The notes below the pieces were generated by a model. That model was not told the origin of the DNA, searched no databases, and saw only the letters and a program-made list of their open reading frames with translations. A program made the translations under genes and the position numbers. This document shows positions 1-8,619 of a stretch of DNA of 64,000 nt, piece after piece (within the stretch, counting starts at the first letter, position 1; each line of letters begins with the position of its first letter). Location of the stretch: contig JAJZUP010000004.1 of assembly GCA_021848465.1 (NCBI GenBank), positions 159,745-223,744 of the forward strand. Direction: 5' to 3'. Origin of the DNA: Pseudomonadota bacterium (GTDB taxonomy: Bacteria > Pseudomonadota > Gammaproteobacteria > Burkholderiales > Gallionellaceae).

Positions 1-393
1 AATGTGCCGGGGCAGTATGCGATCCAGACTGCACTGGGCGGCTACCAGAGCATCGACGACCTGGTGGCGCCGGGCGGGCGTTTATACCGGCAGCGCGAAC
101 TGGCTTACAACCTGCTGACCGCGATTCCCGGTGTAACCTGTGTGAAGCCGAAGGCGGCGCTGTACATGTTTCCGAAGCTGGATCACAAGATGTATCCGAT
201 CAAGAACGACCAGCAGTTCATTCTTGAGTTGCTGGAGACCGAGAAGGTGCTGATTGTGCAAGGCTCCGGGTTCAACTGGAAACACCCGGATCATTTCCGC
301 ATTGTGTTCCTGCCGAACTCGGACGACCTGACCGAGGCCATCAACCGGATCGCGCGCTTCCTGGAACATTACCGCAAGCAACACGGCACATGA
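1..393 (+). CDS. alaA: Glutamate-pyruvate aminotransferase AlaA, C-terminal part
   Basis: This is the 3' end of a PLP-dependent class I aminotransferase; the gene starts before the window. The reading frame is open from base 1 and ends with TGA at 391-393. The 130 visible residues match the C-terminal small domain of the AlaA/YfbQ branch: 'APGGRLYRQRELAYNLL', then 'PGVTCVKPKAALYMFPKLD', 'VQGSGFNW' and 'DHFRIVFLP', where the Arg binds the substrate alpha-carboxylate. The catalytic PLP lysine lies upstream and cannot be seen. AlaA makes alanine from pyruvate with glutamate as amino donor, in the cytoplasm. The stop overlaps the next start (ATGA), so it is probably co-transcribed with the GNAT gene and hom. 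A sister aminotransferase such as AlaC is possible but less similar. Confidence 0.85.
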   Translation, partial: NVPGQYAIQTALGGYQSIDDLVAPGGRLYRQRELAYNLLTAIPGVTCVKPKAALYMFPKLDHKMYPIKNDQQFILELLETEKVLIVQGSGFNWKHPDHFRIVFLPNSDDLTEAINRIARFLEHYRKQHGT

Positions 394-827
394 AAATCGT
401 CGAGGTGTTTACTCAAGACGGACAACTCGCCGGCGCTGAGTGGTTGGCGCGTGCCGAGGGTGTGCACCGCCAATTGCGCCCGAATTTGCCGAAGGACTAC
501 GCGGCCAAGATGGGGCGCGTGTTGAAGGATGCGCGGATGGCGTTGGCGGTCAAAGGCGATACCGTGCTCGGCTTGGCGGTGTACCGCTGGCACGAGAATA
601 CTTTCGATGGCTTGAAATTTTACATCGACGACCTCGTTACCGATGAAGCGCGCCGTTCCGGGGGAGTCGGTCACACCATGATGGCGCATCTGGAGCAGGT
701 CGCAAAAGGTTTGGGCGCAAACGGCCTGGTGCTGGATTCCGGCACGCAGCGCACGCAAGCGCACAAGTTCTATTTCCGTGAAGGCTTTGTCATTCCTTCT
801 TTTAACTTTAAGAAATCATTCTCATGA
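390..827 (+). CDS. GNAT family N-acetyltransferase
   Basis: A 145-residue cytoplasmic GNAT-fold acetyltransferase. Acetyl-CoA motif A is visible around residues 78-100 as 'IDDLVTDEARRSGGVGHTMM', the pyrophosphate-binding R/Q-x-x-G-x-G loop being RRSGGVG. It is followed by the usual 'LVLDSGTQRTQAHKFYFREGF' C-terminal segment, in which a residue near the Tyr acts as general acid. The substrate cannot be read from the sequence. Its start overlaps the alaA stop and its own stop overlaps the hom start (both ATGA), so it is translationally coupled inside an amino-acid operon. That placement hints at a small-molecule substrate but does not prove it. Confidence 0.85.
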   Translation: MKIVEVFTQDGQLAGAEWLARAEGVHRQLRPNLPKDYAAKMGRVLKDARMALAVKGDTVLGLAVYRWHENTFDGLKFYIDDLVTDEARRSGGVGHTMMAHLEQVAKGLGANGLVLDSGTQRTQAHKFYFREGFVIPSFNFKKSFS

Positions 828-2137
828 AACCAATCAACGTAGGACTTATTGGCATCGGCACAGTCGGCGGTGGCACGTTCACTGTTTTGAAACGCAATGC
901 GGAAGAGATCATGCGCCGCGCCGGCCGTCCGATCCGTATCGTGGTCGTCGCGGACAAAAACCTGGAGCTGGCGCAGCAGGTCACAGCGGGGGCATGCCGC
1001 GTTACCGATGATGCTTTCGCCGTGGTGAACGATCCCGAAGTCGAAATCGTGGTCGAGCTGATCGGCGGCACCGGTGTCGCGAAAGACCTCATGCTGAAGG
1101 CGATTCGCAACGGCAAGCATGTGGTCACTGCCAACAAGGCGTTGCTGGCCAAGTATGGCAACGAGATTTTCCAGGAAGCGCAGAAGATGCGTGTGATGGT
1201 GGCGTTCGAGGCTGCAGTGGCGGGCGGTATCCCGATCATCAAGGCGGTGCGCGAGGGCCTGGCGGCAAACCGCATCGAATGGATCGCCGGCATCATCAAC
1301 GGCACCACCAACTTCATCCTGTCCGAGATGCGCGACAAGGGGCTGAGCTTCGACACCGTATTGAAGGAAGCGCAGCGCCTGGGCTACGCCGAGGCCGACC
1401 CGACCTTCGACATCGAAGGCGTGGATGCCGCGCACAAGATCACGATCCTGTCCGCGCTGGCGTTCGGCATCCCGATGCAGTTCGACAAGGCCTACGTCGA
1501 GGGTATTTCCAAGCTCGATGCCGCCGACATCCGGTATGCCGAGCAGCTCGGCTACCGCATCAAGTTGCTCGGCATCACCAAGCGCACGCCGGAAGGCATC
1601 GAACTGCGCGTGCATCCGTCGCTGATCCCGGCACGTCGCCTGATCGCCAATGTCGAAGGAGCGATGAATGCCGTGGTGGTGCAGAGCGATGCGGTGGGTT
1701 CCACGCTGTATTACGGCAAGGGCGCCGGTGCCGAACCAACCGCCAGCGCGGTGATCGCCGACCTGGTGGACGTGACGCGCATGGCCACCGCCGATCCGCA
1801 GAACCGCGTGCCGCACCTGGCATTCCAGCCCAACCAGCTGTCCGACCTGAAAGTGCTGCCGATGGACGAGGTGGTCACCAGCTACTACCTGCGCCTGCGC
1901 GTGCAGGACAAGCCGGGCGTGCTGGCCGACATCACCCGCATCCTCGCCGATGAGCAGATTTCCATCGACGCCGTGATCCAGAAGGAACCCGGCGAAGGCG
2001 AAGAGCAGGCCGACCTGATCATGCTGACGCACCAGACGCGCGAAAAGCGCATCAACGCGGCGATTGCGAAGATCGAGAAGCTGGGCGTGGTGGCAGGCAA
2101 GGTGACCAAGCTGCGGGTGGAAGAATTAGGCAAATAG
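824..2137 (+). CDS. hom: Homoserine dehydrogenase
   Basis: Reduces aspartate-semialdehyde to homoserine, the branch-point step toward threonine and methionine. The 437-residue length is normal for the monofunctional bacterial enzyme. The N-terminal Rossmann motif is 'GLIGIGTVGGGTF' (residues 6-18). The substrate domain has 'GKHVVTANKALLAKYG' and the family signature 'GIINGTTNFILSEM' (near residue 157). The C-terminus from about residue 350 is an ACT domain, 'YYLRLRVQDKPGVLADITR', which normally gives feedback inhibition by threonine. The ATG at 824 overlaps the upstream stop. Together with thrC, one small gene downstream, it forms the threonine branch of the operon. Confidence 0.97.
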   Translation: MKPINVGLIGIGTVGGGTFTVLKRNAEEIMRRAGRPIRIVVVADKNLELAQQVTAGACRVTDDAFAVVNDPEVEIVVELIGGTGVAKDLMLKAIRNGKHVVTANKALLAKYGNEIFQEAQKMRVMVAFEAAVAGGIPIIKAVREGLAANRIEWIAGIINGTTNFILSEMRDKGLSFDTVLKEAQRLGYAEADPTFDIEGVDAAHKITILSALAFGIPMQFDKAYVEGISKLDAADIRYAEQLGYRIKLLGITKRTPEGIELRVHPSLIPARRLIANVEGAMNAVVVQSDAVGSTLYYGKGAGAEPTASAVIADLVDVTRMATADPQNRVPHLAFQPNQLSDLKVLPMDEVVTSYYLRLRVQDKPGVLADITRILADEQISIDAVIQKEPGEGEEQADLIMLTHQTREKRINAAIAKIEKLGVVAGKVTKLRVEELGK

Positions 2138-2138
2138 T

Positions 2139-2453
2139 ATGGAGCAATACCGCATCCTGTTCGATCAACTACATTGGCAGGATGCCTTGCCTGGTGCGCG
2201 TTTCAAGGTGTGCCAGTCTGGCAATAAGCAAGTACGATTATTGGAGTTCACTTCGGAGTTTATTGAGCCCGATTGGTGTGAGAAGGGGCACATTGGTCTT
2301 GTGCTGATGGGCGAGCTGGAGATTGATTTTCGCGGTCGGTTGGTGCGTTTTCCGGAAGGCTCTGCGCTTTTCATTCCGCCCGGCACGGTAAGCGGACACA
2401 AAGCGCGTTCAGTAGCAGCGGTGACGCGGCTTTTCTTGGTTGAGGATATTTGA
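2139..2453 (+). CDS. Small cupin-fold protein
   Basis: A 104-residue single-domain cupin. The recognisable core is 'HIGLVLMGELEIDFRGR' followed by 'FPEGSALFIPPGTVSGHKA', matching the two cupin motifs (G-x5-H-x-H...G and PxGxxHxx). Several metal-binding His positions are replaced or missing: only one His is seen in motif 1, and motif 2 has 'GTVSGHKA'. Enzymatic activity is therefore uncertain, and a ligand-binding or regulatory role is possible. It starts 1 nt after the hom stop and ends directly against the thrC ATG, so it is part of the hom-thrC transcript. No specific function can be assigned. Confidence 0.8.
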   Translation: MEQYRILFDQLHWQDALPGARFKVCQSGNKQVRLLEFTSEFIEPDWCEKGHIGLVLMGELEIDFRGRLVRFPEGSALFIPPGTVSGHKARSVAAVTRLFLVEDI

Positions 2454-3887
2454 ATGAAATACATTTCGACGCGCGGCAATAGCCCCGCCAAAACTTTTAC
2501 CGAAATCCTGCTTGGCGGTCTTGCGCCGGACGGCGGCCTGTACCTGCCGGAGCAGTACCCGCAGGTGACGCGCGCCGAGCTGGATGCCTGGCGCACGCTG
2601 TCGTATGCCGATCTGGCGTTTGCGGTGCTGTCGAAATTTGCGACGGATATTCCGGCGGCCGATCTCAAGGCGATCGTGAGCAAAACTTATACCGCCGAGG
2701 TGTACAGCAACGGCCGTGCGGACTCCGATTTCAATCAGATCACGCCGCTGCGACATCTGGATGACAATGTGTATATCCTCGAACTTTCCAACGGCCCGAC
2801 GCTGGCGTTCAAGGACATGGCGATGCAGTTGCTCGGCAACCTGTTTGAATACGCCTTGGCGAAGCAGCATGAAGAACTGAACATTCTCGGCGCGACTTCG
2901 GGCGACACCGGTTCCGCCGCCGAGTATGCGATGCGCGGCAAGCAGGGCATCCGCGTGTTCATGCTGTCGCCGGAAGGCAAGATGTCGAGCTTCCAGCGCG
3001 CACAGATGTATTCGCTGCAAGACCCCAACATCCACAATATCGCCATCCACGGTTTCTTCGACGATGCGCAGGACATGGTGAAGGCGGTTTCCAACGACCA
3101 CGCCTTCAAGGCCAAGTACAAGATCGGCACGGTCAACTCGATCAACTGGGCGCGCGTCTCGGCGCAGGTGGTGTATTACTTCAAGGGCTATTTCGCGGCC
3201 ACGAAGTCCAACGACGAGCAGGTGGCGTTCTCGGTGCCGTCCGGCAACTTCGGCAACATTTGCGCCGGGCACATTGCGCGCATGATGGGCCTGCCCATCG
3301 GCCAGCTGATCCTCGCCACCAACGAGAACGATGTGCTGGACGAGTTTTTCCGTAGCGGCGTGTATCGCCCGCGCGACACCAAGCATACCTACGAGACCAG
3401 CAGCCCTTCGATGGACATCAGCAAGGCCAGCAACTTCGAGCGCTTCGTGTTCGACCTGGTCGGGCGCGATGCTGCCAAGGTGCGCGAATTCTGGGCGGCG
3501 GTGGACAAGGGCGGTTCATTCGACATCAAGGGTACCGACTATTGGCATGCGTTGTCGAAGTTCGATTTTGCTTCGGGCAAGAGCACGCATCTTGACCGCC
3601 TCAAGACCATTCGCGAAGTATGGGAGGAGTATGGTGTGATGGTCGATACGCACACTGCCGACGGTCTGAAGGTGGGGCTGGAACAGCGTCGCCCCAGCCT
3701 GCCGCTGATCTGTCTTGAGACGGCGCTGCCCGCCAAGTTCGCCGAGACTATCGAGGAGGCGTTGGGCCGCCAGCCCGAGCGTCCCGCCAAACTGGAAGGC
3801 ATTGAGGCTTTGCCGCAGCGCTGCGAGGTGATGGAGACCGATGTGGCGAAACTGAAGGCCTACATCAGCGCCAATGTGCCAAGCTAG
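2454..3887 (+). CDS. thrC: Threonine synthase
   Basis: Converts O-phosphohomoserine to threonine with PLP; final step of threonine biosynthesis. The 477-residue length fits the long proteobacterial type. The PLP-lysine motif is 'SNGPTLAFKDMAMQ' near residue 115, and the phosphate-binding loop is 'GATSGDTGSAAEYA'. The N-terminal start 'MKYISTRG' is canonical. The ATG follows the cupin stop without a gap. It completes the hom-(cupin)-thrC unit; a gap of about 20 nt separates it from the next gene. Confidence 0.97.
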   Translation: MKYISTRGNSPAKTFTEILLGGLAPDGGLYLPEQYPQVTRAELDAWRTLSYADLAFAVLSKFATDIPAADLKAIVSKTYTAEVYSNGRADSDFNQITPLRHLDDNVYILELSNGPTLAFKDMAMQLLGNLFEYALAKQHEELNILGATSGDTGSAAEYAMRGKQGIRVFMLSPEGKMSSFQRAQMYSLQDPNIHNIAIHGFFDDAQDMVKAVSNDHAFKAKYKIGTVNSINWARVSAQVVYYFKGYFAATKSNDEQVAFSVPSGNFGNICAGHIARMMGLPIGQLILATNENDVLDEFFRSGVYRPRDTKHTYETSSPSMDISKASNFERFVFDLVGRDAAKVREFWAAVDKGGSFDIKGTDYWHALSKFDFASGKSTHLDRLKTIREVWEEYGVMVDTHTADGLKVGLEQRRPSLPLICLETALPAKFAETIEEALGRQPERPAKLEGIEALPQRCEVMETDVAKLKAYISANVPS

Positions 3888-3910
3888 CCGCAGGCTATCC
3901 CGGCACAGGC

Positions 3911-4816
3911 ATGAATAATCTCCTGCTGCTCATCGTTTGTTTTGTGGCCGGCATGTTGCTGCGCCGCTTCAAGCGCATGCCGGACAATGCTCCGGCTGCG
4001 CTCAACAGTTTCATCATCCATGTTTCGCTGCCGGCGCTGACCCTGTTGTATATCCACCAGCTCAAACCGGGCGGGGATGTCGTGTTGACCGGCTTGATGG
4101 CCTGGCTGGTGTTTGGCCTGTCAGCAGGCTTCTTCTGGGTAGTCGGGCGTTGGCTGGATTTGCCCCGGGCCACGGTGGGGGCGCTGACGCTGGTCGGCGG
4201 GCTGGGGAATACGTCGTTTTTCGGCTTGCCGATGGTGGAGGCGTATTACGGCGATGCGGGCATATCCACGGCGATCATTGCCGACCAGTTGGGCTCCTTC
4301 TTCGCATTGTCGGTCTTGGGTATCACCTTTGCCGGAATTTATTCGAGCGGGCGTCCAACCGCCGCGGAGATCTTGCGGCGCATCATGCTGTTTCCGCCTT
4401 TCATTGCGCTGGTTGCGGCAGTCCTGCTGATTCCGGTGAGTTACGCTGAATGGTTTGTCGCGCTGCTGCATCGCCTCGGCGACACGCTTGCGCCGTTGGC
4501 ATTGCTGTCGGTGGGGATGCAACTGCGGCTGGGGCATGTTGCGGAACACAAGCGCAACCTGGCGCTGGGCCTGGGCTTCAAGCTGGTGCTGGCGCCGCTG
4601 GCGGTGTATTTGCTGTATATCCAGTTGCTGGGGGCGCATGGGCAGGCCATGCAGGTGACGCTGTTCGAGGCGGCGATGCCGCCGATGATCACCGCCGCGA
4701 TTGTTGCTTCCGAGCATGAGCTTGATCCGCCGTTGTCCAATCTGATGGTGGCACTTGGCCTGCTAATTTCATTTGCAACCCTGTCGGCCTGGTGGTGGTG
4801 GCTGCGGGCGGTGTGA
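3911..4816 (+). CDS. AEC family transporter (auxin efflux carrier type)
   Basis: A 301-residue inner-membrane permease with about ten hydrophobic segments, a polar central loop and the family-typical N-terminus 'LLLLIVCFVAGMLLRRF'. It also has the conserved 'NSFIIHVSLPALTL' and, in the second half, 'LAPLALLSVGMQLRLG' plus 'EAAMPPMITAAIVA'. Members move organic anions or amino-acid-like compounds; the substrate cannot be read here. It lies 23 nt after thrC on the same strand and 12 nt before the MCE permease, so it may be transcribed with either neighbour. Confidence 0.88.
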   Translation: MNNLLLLIVCFVAGMLLRRFKRMPDNAPAALNSFIIHVSLPALTLLYIHQLKPGGDVVLTGLMAWLVFGLSAGFFWVVGRWLDLPRATVGALTLVGGLGNTSFFGLPMVEAYYGDAGISTAIIADQLGSFFALSVLGITFAGIYSSGRPTAAEILRRIMLFPPFIALVAAVLLIPVSYAEWFVALLHRLGDTLAPLALLSVGMQLRLGHVAEHKRNLALGLGFKLVLAPLAVYLLYIQLLGAHGQAMQVTLFEAAMPPMITAAIVASEHELDPPLSNLMVALGLLISFATLSAWWWWLRAV

Positions 4817-4828
4817 GCCGGTGAGGAG

Positions 4829-5605
4829 ATGTCCATGCTGAACTTGTTTGCGCGTCTGCAGGCATATCTGGGAGGGCTGGGTGTGTTTGCGCGCGACAGC
4901 TTTTCCCTGTTCGGTCAGGCGCTCTATCGCCTGCCTGCCCTGATGAAATGGCCGGTGCGCAGGGCGTTTCTGAAACAGATGTATTTTACCGGCATCCAAT
5001 CGGTCGGGCCGGTAGGCAGTTTTGGGTTCCTGTCCGGCCTGATCATGGTGATGCAGGTCAGTAGCCTGGTCGGACGCAACGAAATACTGACCCTGCAAGT
5101 GCTGATCTGGACTGTGGTGCGCGAACTCGGGCCGCTGCTGACGGCAGTGGTGATCGTGGGGCGCAGCAGTTCGGCGATTGCCAGCGAGCTGGCCGCGATG
5201 CAGGTGAACGGGGAAATCATCAGCTTGCAGCGCATGGGCGTTTCGCCGCGCGCCTACCTGATCATGCCGAGAGCGCTGGCGATGACGGTGGCCAGCCTGG
5301 CGTTGACGTTTTATTTCCAGTTGGTTGCGATCGGTACCGGAATGGTGGTGACGGCCTGGCACATTGATGTTTCGCTGGCCGGGGAGGTCAGGCATTTTTT
5401 CGAGATGCTGAGCTACCGGGAAATCTTTGCGGCGCTGTTGAAGAGCGTGCTGTTCGGCATGCTGGTGTCGGTGGTCTCCTGTTATCATGGGTTGAGCGTG
5501 AAGCGCGCCATGACCGAGATACCGATTGCGGCATCGCGTGCGGTGATGCAAAGTCTGCTGGCGGTGTTTGCCTGCGATGGCCTGGTTACGGTGCTGGTGT
5601 TCTAG
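4829..5605 (+). CDS. MlaE-family ABC transporter permease
   Basis: A 258-residue integral inner-membrane protein of the MlaE/YrbE family, the permease of MCE-type phospholipid transporters. Diagnostic segments are 'GSFGFLSGLIMVMQ', the coupling motif 'VRELGPLLTAVVIVGR', and 'SELAAMQVNGEIISLQRMGV', which forms the interface with the ATPase subunit. The ATG at 4829 has a GAGGAG ribosome site just upstream. The next genes encode an ATPase-like protein, an MCE protein and a lipoprotein, giving the order E-F-D-lipoprotein. The permease looks intact, including the coupling helix, although its presumptive ATPase is degenerate. Confidence 0.93.
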   Translation: MSMLNLFARLQAYLGGLGVFARDSFSLFGQALYRLPALMKWPVRRAFLKQMYFTGIQSVGPVGSFGFLSGLIMVMQVSSLVGRNEILTLQVLIWTVVRELGPLLTAVVIVGRSSSAIASELAAMQVNGEIISLQRMGVSPRAYLIMPRALAMTVASLALTFYFQLVAIGTGMVVTAWHIDVSLAGEVRHFFEMLSYREIFAALLKSVLFGMLVSVVSCYHGLSVKRAMTEIPIAASRAVMQSLLAVFACDGLVTVLVF

Positions 5606-5606
5606 C

Positions 5607-6302
5607 ATGGGGCCATTGTACAAATTCGACTCGGTGCAAAGCGAGGACGGGCAACAGGTTTATTCATTTGTGCTGAATGCGGGGCAAATCCGTTTGCTGC
5701 AAGTTGCGTCGCGGGCCGAAAAGGACGCTGTGATCGATCTCGCACTGGGGCGCTTGGTGTGTAACAACGGCAGTATCGAGTTTGCCCAAGGCGAGCGGAG
5801 ACACAGGCAGCAAGCGGTACCGACCGGACAGGAAAGACGGCACAATAGCCAGCCGCTGCCGGTGATATGGCGCAAACTGATGCCGGGACTTGCGTCCAAT
5901 GTGGCGTGGGTGGCCGCACAGGGCGGGCTGATCAGCAACCTCAAGGTTTGGGAAAATATCACGCTGCCGCTCTGGTATGCGTCCCGGCGCGATGTCGATG
6001 CCACCGAAAAGGAGCTGGTGTACTGGCTGGAAATAATGGGGCTGCCGCATGACATGTTTGCTGAATTTATGGCGGCACCACCATATCGTCTGGAGATGTG
6101 GCAGAGAAAATTTGCCGGACTGTTGCGCGCGCTGTTGCATCCGGCCAAGGTGATGGTGGTGGACGCGACCGTGTTTGAAGAAGTGGAGCAGAGCCTGGTT
6201 AACCGCTGGGCGGCGGCGCTGGATGCCTACGCAGCGCAGTCGCGTACGGTGCTGGTGGTTTCGGACAAGGCGATGGCGTTGCCCTGGGAAAAGATCGAGT
6301 GA
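5607..6302 (+). CDS. Degenerate ABC ATP-binding subunit (pseudo-ATPase) of the MCE operon
   Basis: A 231-residue protein in the position of MlaF. It aligns end to end with the ABC ATPase fold but lacks the catalytic motifs. At the Walker A position (residues 32-41) it reads 'VASRAEKDAV': one Lys remains, but no GxxGxGK[S/T]. The Q-loop region keeps the surrounding 'GGLISNLKVWENITLPL', but the Gln position is Ala. The signature LSGG is 'RLEM' (161-164). Walker B 'VMVVDA' (about 182-187) keeps Asp186 but has Ala for the catalytic Glu. The H-loop is 'VVSDKA', with Asp for His. ATP hydrolysis by this chain is not expected. The ATG at 5607, 1 nt after the permease stop, is preferred over an upstream in-frame start that would overlap it. 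The frame is intact, so this looks like a maintained gene, not a fresh pseudogene. Confidence 0.8.
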   Translation: MGPLYKFDSVQSEDGQQVYSFVLNAGQIRLLQVASRAEKDAVIDLALGRLVCNNGSIEFAQGERRHRQQAVPTGQERRHNSQPLPVIWRKLMPGLASNVAWVAAQGGLISNLKVWENITLPLWYASRRDVDATEKELVYWLEIMGLPHDMFAEFMAAPPYRLEMWQRKFAGLLRALLHPAKVMVVDATVFEEVEQSLVNRWAAALDAYAAQSRTVLVVSDKAMALPWEKIE

Positions 6303-6309
6303 GGTCGGT

Positions 6310-7248
6310 GTGACATTGTTGGCAGACAAGGATGAACGCTTCAAGAACCTGTTTGGCAAAGCCGCCATTTTTTTGCTGTTGGCGGCCTTGGGCATCGGGC
6401 TGGTGTTCTTGTGGACCGGGATACAGAAGGGGATGTTTACCGCTACGCAGCCGATCTATTTTGTGGCCGACAGCGGACAGGATTTGAGCGAGGGCATGCC
6501 GCTGAAATTCAGCGGTTTCAAGATCGGGAAGCTCAGCTCCCTGGCGCTGGATGAACAGGGGCATGTGCAAGTCGAGGTCGCGGTCGAGGCGAAATACTTC
6601 AAGCTGCTGCGGCAGGATTCGGTGATCAGCCTGCAGAAAGAGGGCGTCATCGGCGACGGTGTGTTGAACATCAGTCGCGGTACGGAGAGCAAGCCGGGAC
6701 TGGCCTCGGGTGACAAGGTGCGCTTCGAGCGGGCAAACGGACTGGAGCAGGTTGTCGTCGATATGAAGAACCGTATCGTGCCGATCCTGGATGACGTGCA
6801 CCAGTTGCTTTCCGATCCCAATGGCGATGTGCGGCAGACTTTGAAAAACCTGCACCAGTTTTCAGCGGAAATGCACGGCACACGACAGCGCCTGGATACG
6901 GTGCTGGACAGCATGAATGGCAACTTGAACAATGAGCTGGGGCCGTTGCTGCATTCCCTGCGCCAGACTTCGGCCAATGCCGAGCGCGTTTCGGCCAGGC
7001 TCGAACACGACTTGCCCGCCATGCTGCAAAAGACCGACAACGGCCTGGAAAATTTGCGTCAGAGTACCGAAGCAATCCGCAAAGCAGTGCAGCAAACGGC
7101 ACCGCAATTGCCGGAAATTTCCGGAAAGACCCGGGATGTGCTTGGTGCGACTCAGGAAACGGTGGATGCGTTGAACTCTACCTGGCCACTGAAGAGCAGC
7201 ATTCCCCCCATGGAAACCGCGCCTGTCAGGATGGATAGTCATGATTAG
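6310..7248 (+). CDS. MlaD-type MCE domain protein
   Basis: A 312-residue protein with a cytoplasmic N-tail, one transmembrane helix ('AAIFLLLAALGIGLVFLW', about residues 19-36) and a periplasmic MCE domain (about residues 45-130). The MCE core shows 'DLSEGMPLKFSGFKIGKLSS' and 'LQKEGVIGDGVLNISRG'. The C-terminal half is predicted helical, as in long MlaD/PqiB-like proteins that bridge the periplasm. The start is taken as GTG at 6310, with GTGAGG about 6 nt upstream; longer in-frame starts would overlap the previous gene by over 100 nt. Family members bind phospholipids and form the ring that couples an inner-membrane permease to the outer membrane. Confidence 0.88.
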   Translation: MTLLADKDERFKNLFGKAAIFLLLAALGIGLVFLWTGIQKGMFTATQPIYFVADSGQDLSEGMPLKFSGFKIGKLSSLALDEQGHVQVEVAVEAKYFKLLRQDSVISLQKEGVIGDGVLNISRGTESKPGLASGDKVRFERANGLEQVVVDMKNRIVPILDDVHQLLSDPNGDVRQTLKNLHQFSAEMHGTRQRLDTVLDSMNGNLNNELGPLLHSLRQTSANAERVSARLEHDLPAMLQKTDNGLENLRQSTEAIRKAVQQTAPQLPEISGKTRDVLGATQETVDALNSTWPLKSSIPPMETAPVRMDSHD

Positions 7249-8041
7249 ACGCCTGCCATTGCTTTTGTTGGTGGCGATGCTGGCGGCATGCGGCAGTGCG
7301 CCGGTGCAACCAGTGTCCCCTGTCGCCGAGCGTATCAAGGCGGAAGAAAAGGATGCGCGCCGGGCTTTGAAAAGCGGCGATCTGCCCAGGGCGCACCAGG
7401 CCTTCTCGCGGGAGCTGCTGTTGCAGCAATCCGTTGACGATGCGGCCGGGGCCGCCAGTACCGCGATCAATCTGGCTACAGTGAAATATCGTCTACATGA
7501 CGAAGAGGGCGCGTTGGCCTTGCTGGACGGGATATTGAACGCGAAGGCGATTTATCCGCCGGATTCGGCTGTCCAGGCGGCGTTTCGCAAGGCGGTTGTA
7601 TTGTTGCATATCGGGCGTCGGGTAGACGCCGTGGCGGCATTGCAACAGGCCGACGGGCTATGCCAGCGGCAATGCGGTTTGCTGGCCAGTCTGGAGCTGC
7701 TGCACGCGCGCCTGTTGCTGGCAGGCGGGGATGCGTCGGGGGCCTTGGCATTGGCGCAGCCGTTGAGTGGTCGTTCGGATATCGGGCGCGAGGAACAGGC
7801 GAATGCCTTGCGACTGGTGGCTTTTGCCGAGGAAAAATTGCAGCGTCCTGCGGATGCGTTGCAGCATTACCAGGCGGCGTTGGTGCTGGATAAACCGCTG
7901 GGATTTGCCGACCGTATTGGCGAGGATCTGTCCGGTATGGCGCGCGCCGCAAAACAGCTTGGACGCGACGGTGAGGCTGAGGTCTATGCCCGCAGGGCTG
8001 CGCTGGTGGCGGAGTCGATCAAACAGGAGCATGTGGAGTGA
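7241..8041 (+). CDS. TPR-like lipoprotein of the MCE operon
   Basis: A 266-residue lipoprotein: signal peptide with lipobox 'LAAC' at about residues 14-17, then 'GSAPVQPVSP'. The mature part is helical with tetratricopeptide-like pairs ('DLPRAHQAFSRELLLQQ', 'GALALLDGILNAKAI', 'DALQHYQAALVLDKPLG'). It overlaps the MCE gene by 8 nt and so belongs to the same operon. It is not the DUF330/PqiC type of auxiliary lipoprotein. A role as outer-membrane or periplasmic partner of the MCE transporter is an inference from position only. Confidence 0.8.
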   Translation: MIRRLPLLLLVAMLAACGSAPVQPVSPVAERIKAEEKDARRALKSGDLPRAHQAFSRELLLQQSVDDAAGAASTAINLATVKYRLHDEEGALALLDGILNAKAIYPPDSAVQAAFRKAVVLLHIGRRVDAVAALQQADGLCQRQCGLLASLELLHARLLLAGGDASGALALAQPLSGRSDIGREEQANALRLVAFAEEKLQRPADALQHYQAALVLDKPLGFADRIGEDLSGMARAAKQLGRDGEAEVYARRAALVAESIKQEHVE

Positions 8042-8045
8042 TGTC

Positions 8046-8609
8046 ATGAGCAAGGCCTTTACCCGCGAGAACGATGCAGCCGAAGAGGATGATGATGACG
8101 CTGGTTTGCCAGCCATCCCGGCGGGAACGAAAAACTATATGACTCCGGCCGGGTATCGCCGGCTTAAAGAAGAGTATATGCATTTGCTCGATGTGGAGCG
8201 GCCAGCCCTGGTGCAGACCGTTGCCTGGGCTGCCTCGAATGGGGACCGTTCCGAAAACGGCGACTACATTTATGGCAAGAAGCGCTTGCGTGAGATTGAT
8301 CGGCGTTTGCGCTTCCTGGCTAAACGGATGGAGTCATCCGAGGTGGTTGATCCGGAGCAGCGGCAAGGTTGCGAGCAGGTTTTTTTCGGGGCCACCGTCA
8401 CAGTTTGCCATGAGGATGGCGTGGAGCGAACTTACAGCATCGTCGGTATTGACGAGGCGGATGCCGGGCGCGGGCTGATCAGTTGGGTGTCGCCGCTGGC
8501 GCGCACCTTGTTGAAGACGCGGGTCGATGATGTGGTGGTGTTGCAGCTTCCCGGCGGAACCGAGGAACTGGTCATTGTGACCGTGGATTACTGCTGTATC
8601 GATTTGTGA
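8046..8609 (+). CDS. greB: Transcription elongation factor GreB
   Basis: A 187-residue Gre factor that enters the RNA polymerase secondary channel and stimulates cleavage of backtracked transcripts. The N-terminal coiled coil contains 'TPAGYRRLKEEYMHLL' and the catalytic-tip region 'AASNGDRSENGDYIYGKKRLREID', with the acidic Asp/Glu pair that chelates Mg2+. The C-terminal FKBP-like domain follows ('GADAGRGLISWVSPLARTLL'-like segment). Compared with E. coli GreB it has an extra acidic N-terminal tail, 'NDAAEEDDDDAG'. The ATG at 8046 lies 4 nt after the lipoprotein stop and is the only start that avoids a long overlap. Confidence 0.93.
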   Translation: MSKAFTRENDAAEEDDDDAGLPAIPAGTKNYMTPAGYRRLKEEYMHLLDVERPALVQTVAWAASNGDRSENGDYIYGKKRLREIDRRLRFLAKRMESSEVVDPEQRQGCEQVFFGATVTVCHEDGVERTYSIVGIDEADAGRGLISWVSPLARTLLKTRVDDVVVLQLPGGTEELVIVTVDYCCIDL

Positions 8610-8619
8610 CGCGCCGGGG

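Noticed and set aside
770..2032. 420-codon minus-strand frame opposite hom
   Set aside because: Shadow of the hom coding sequence; composition is antisense-like.
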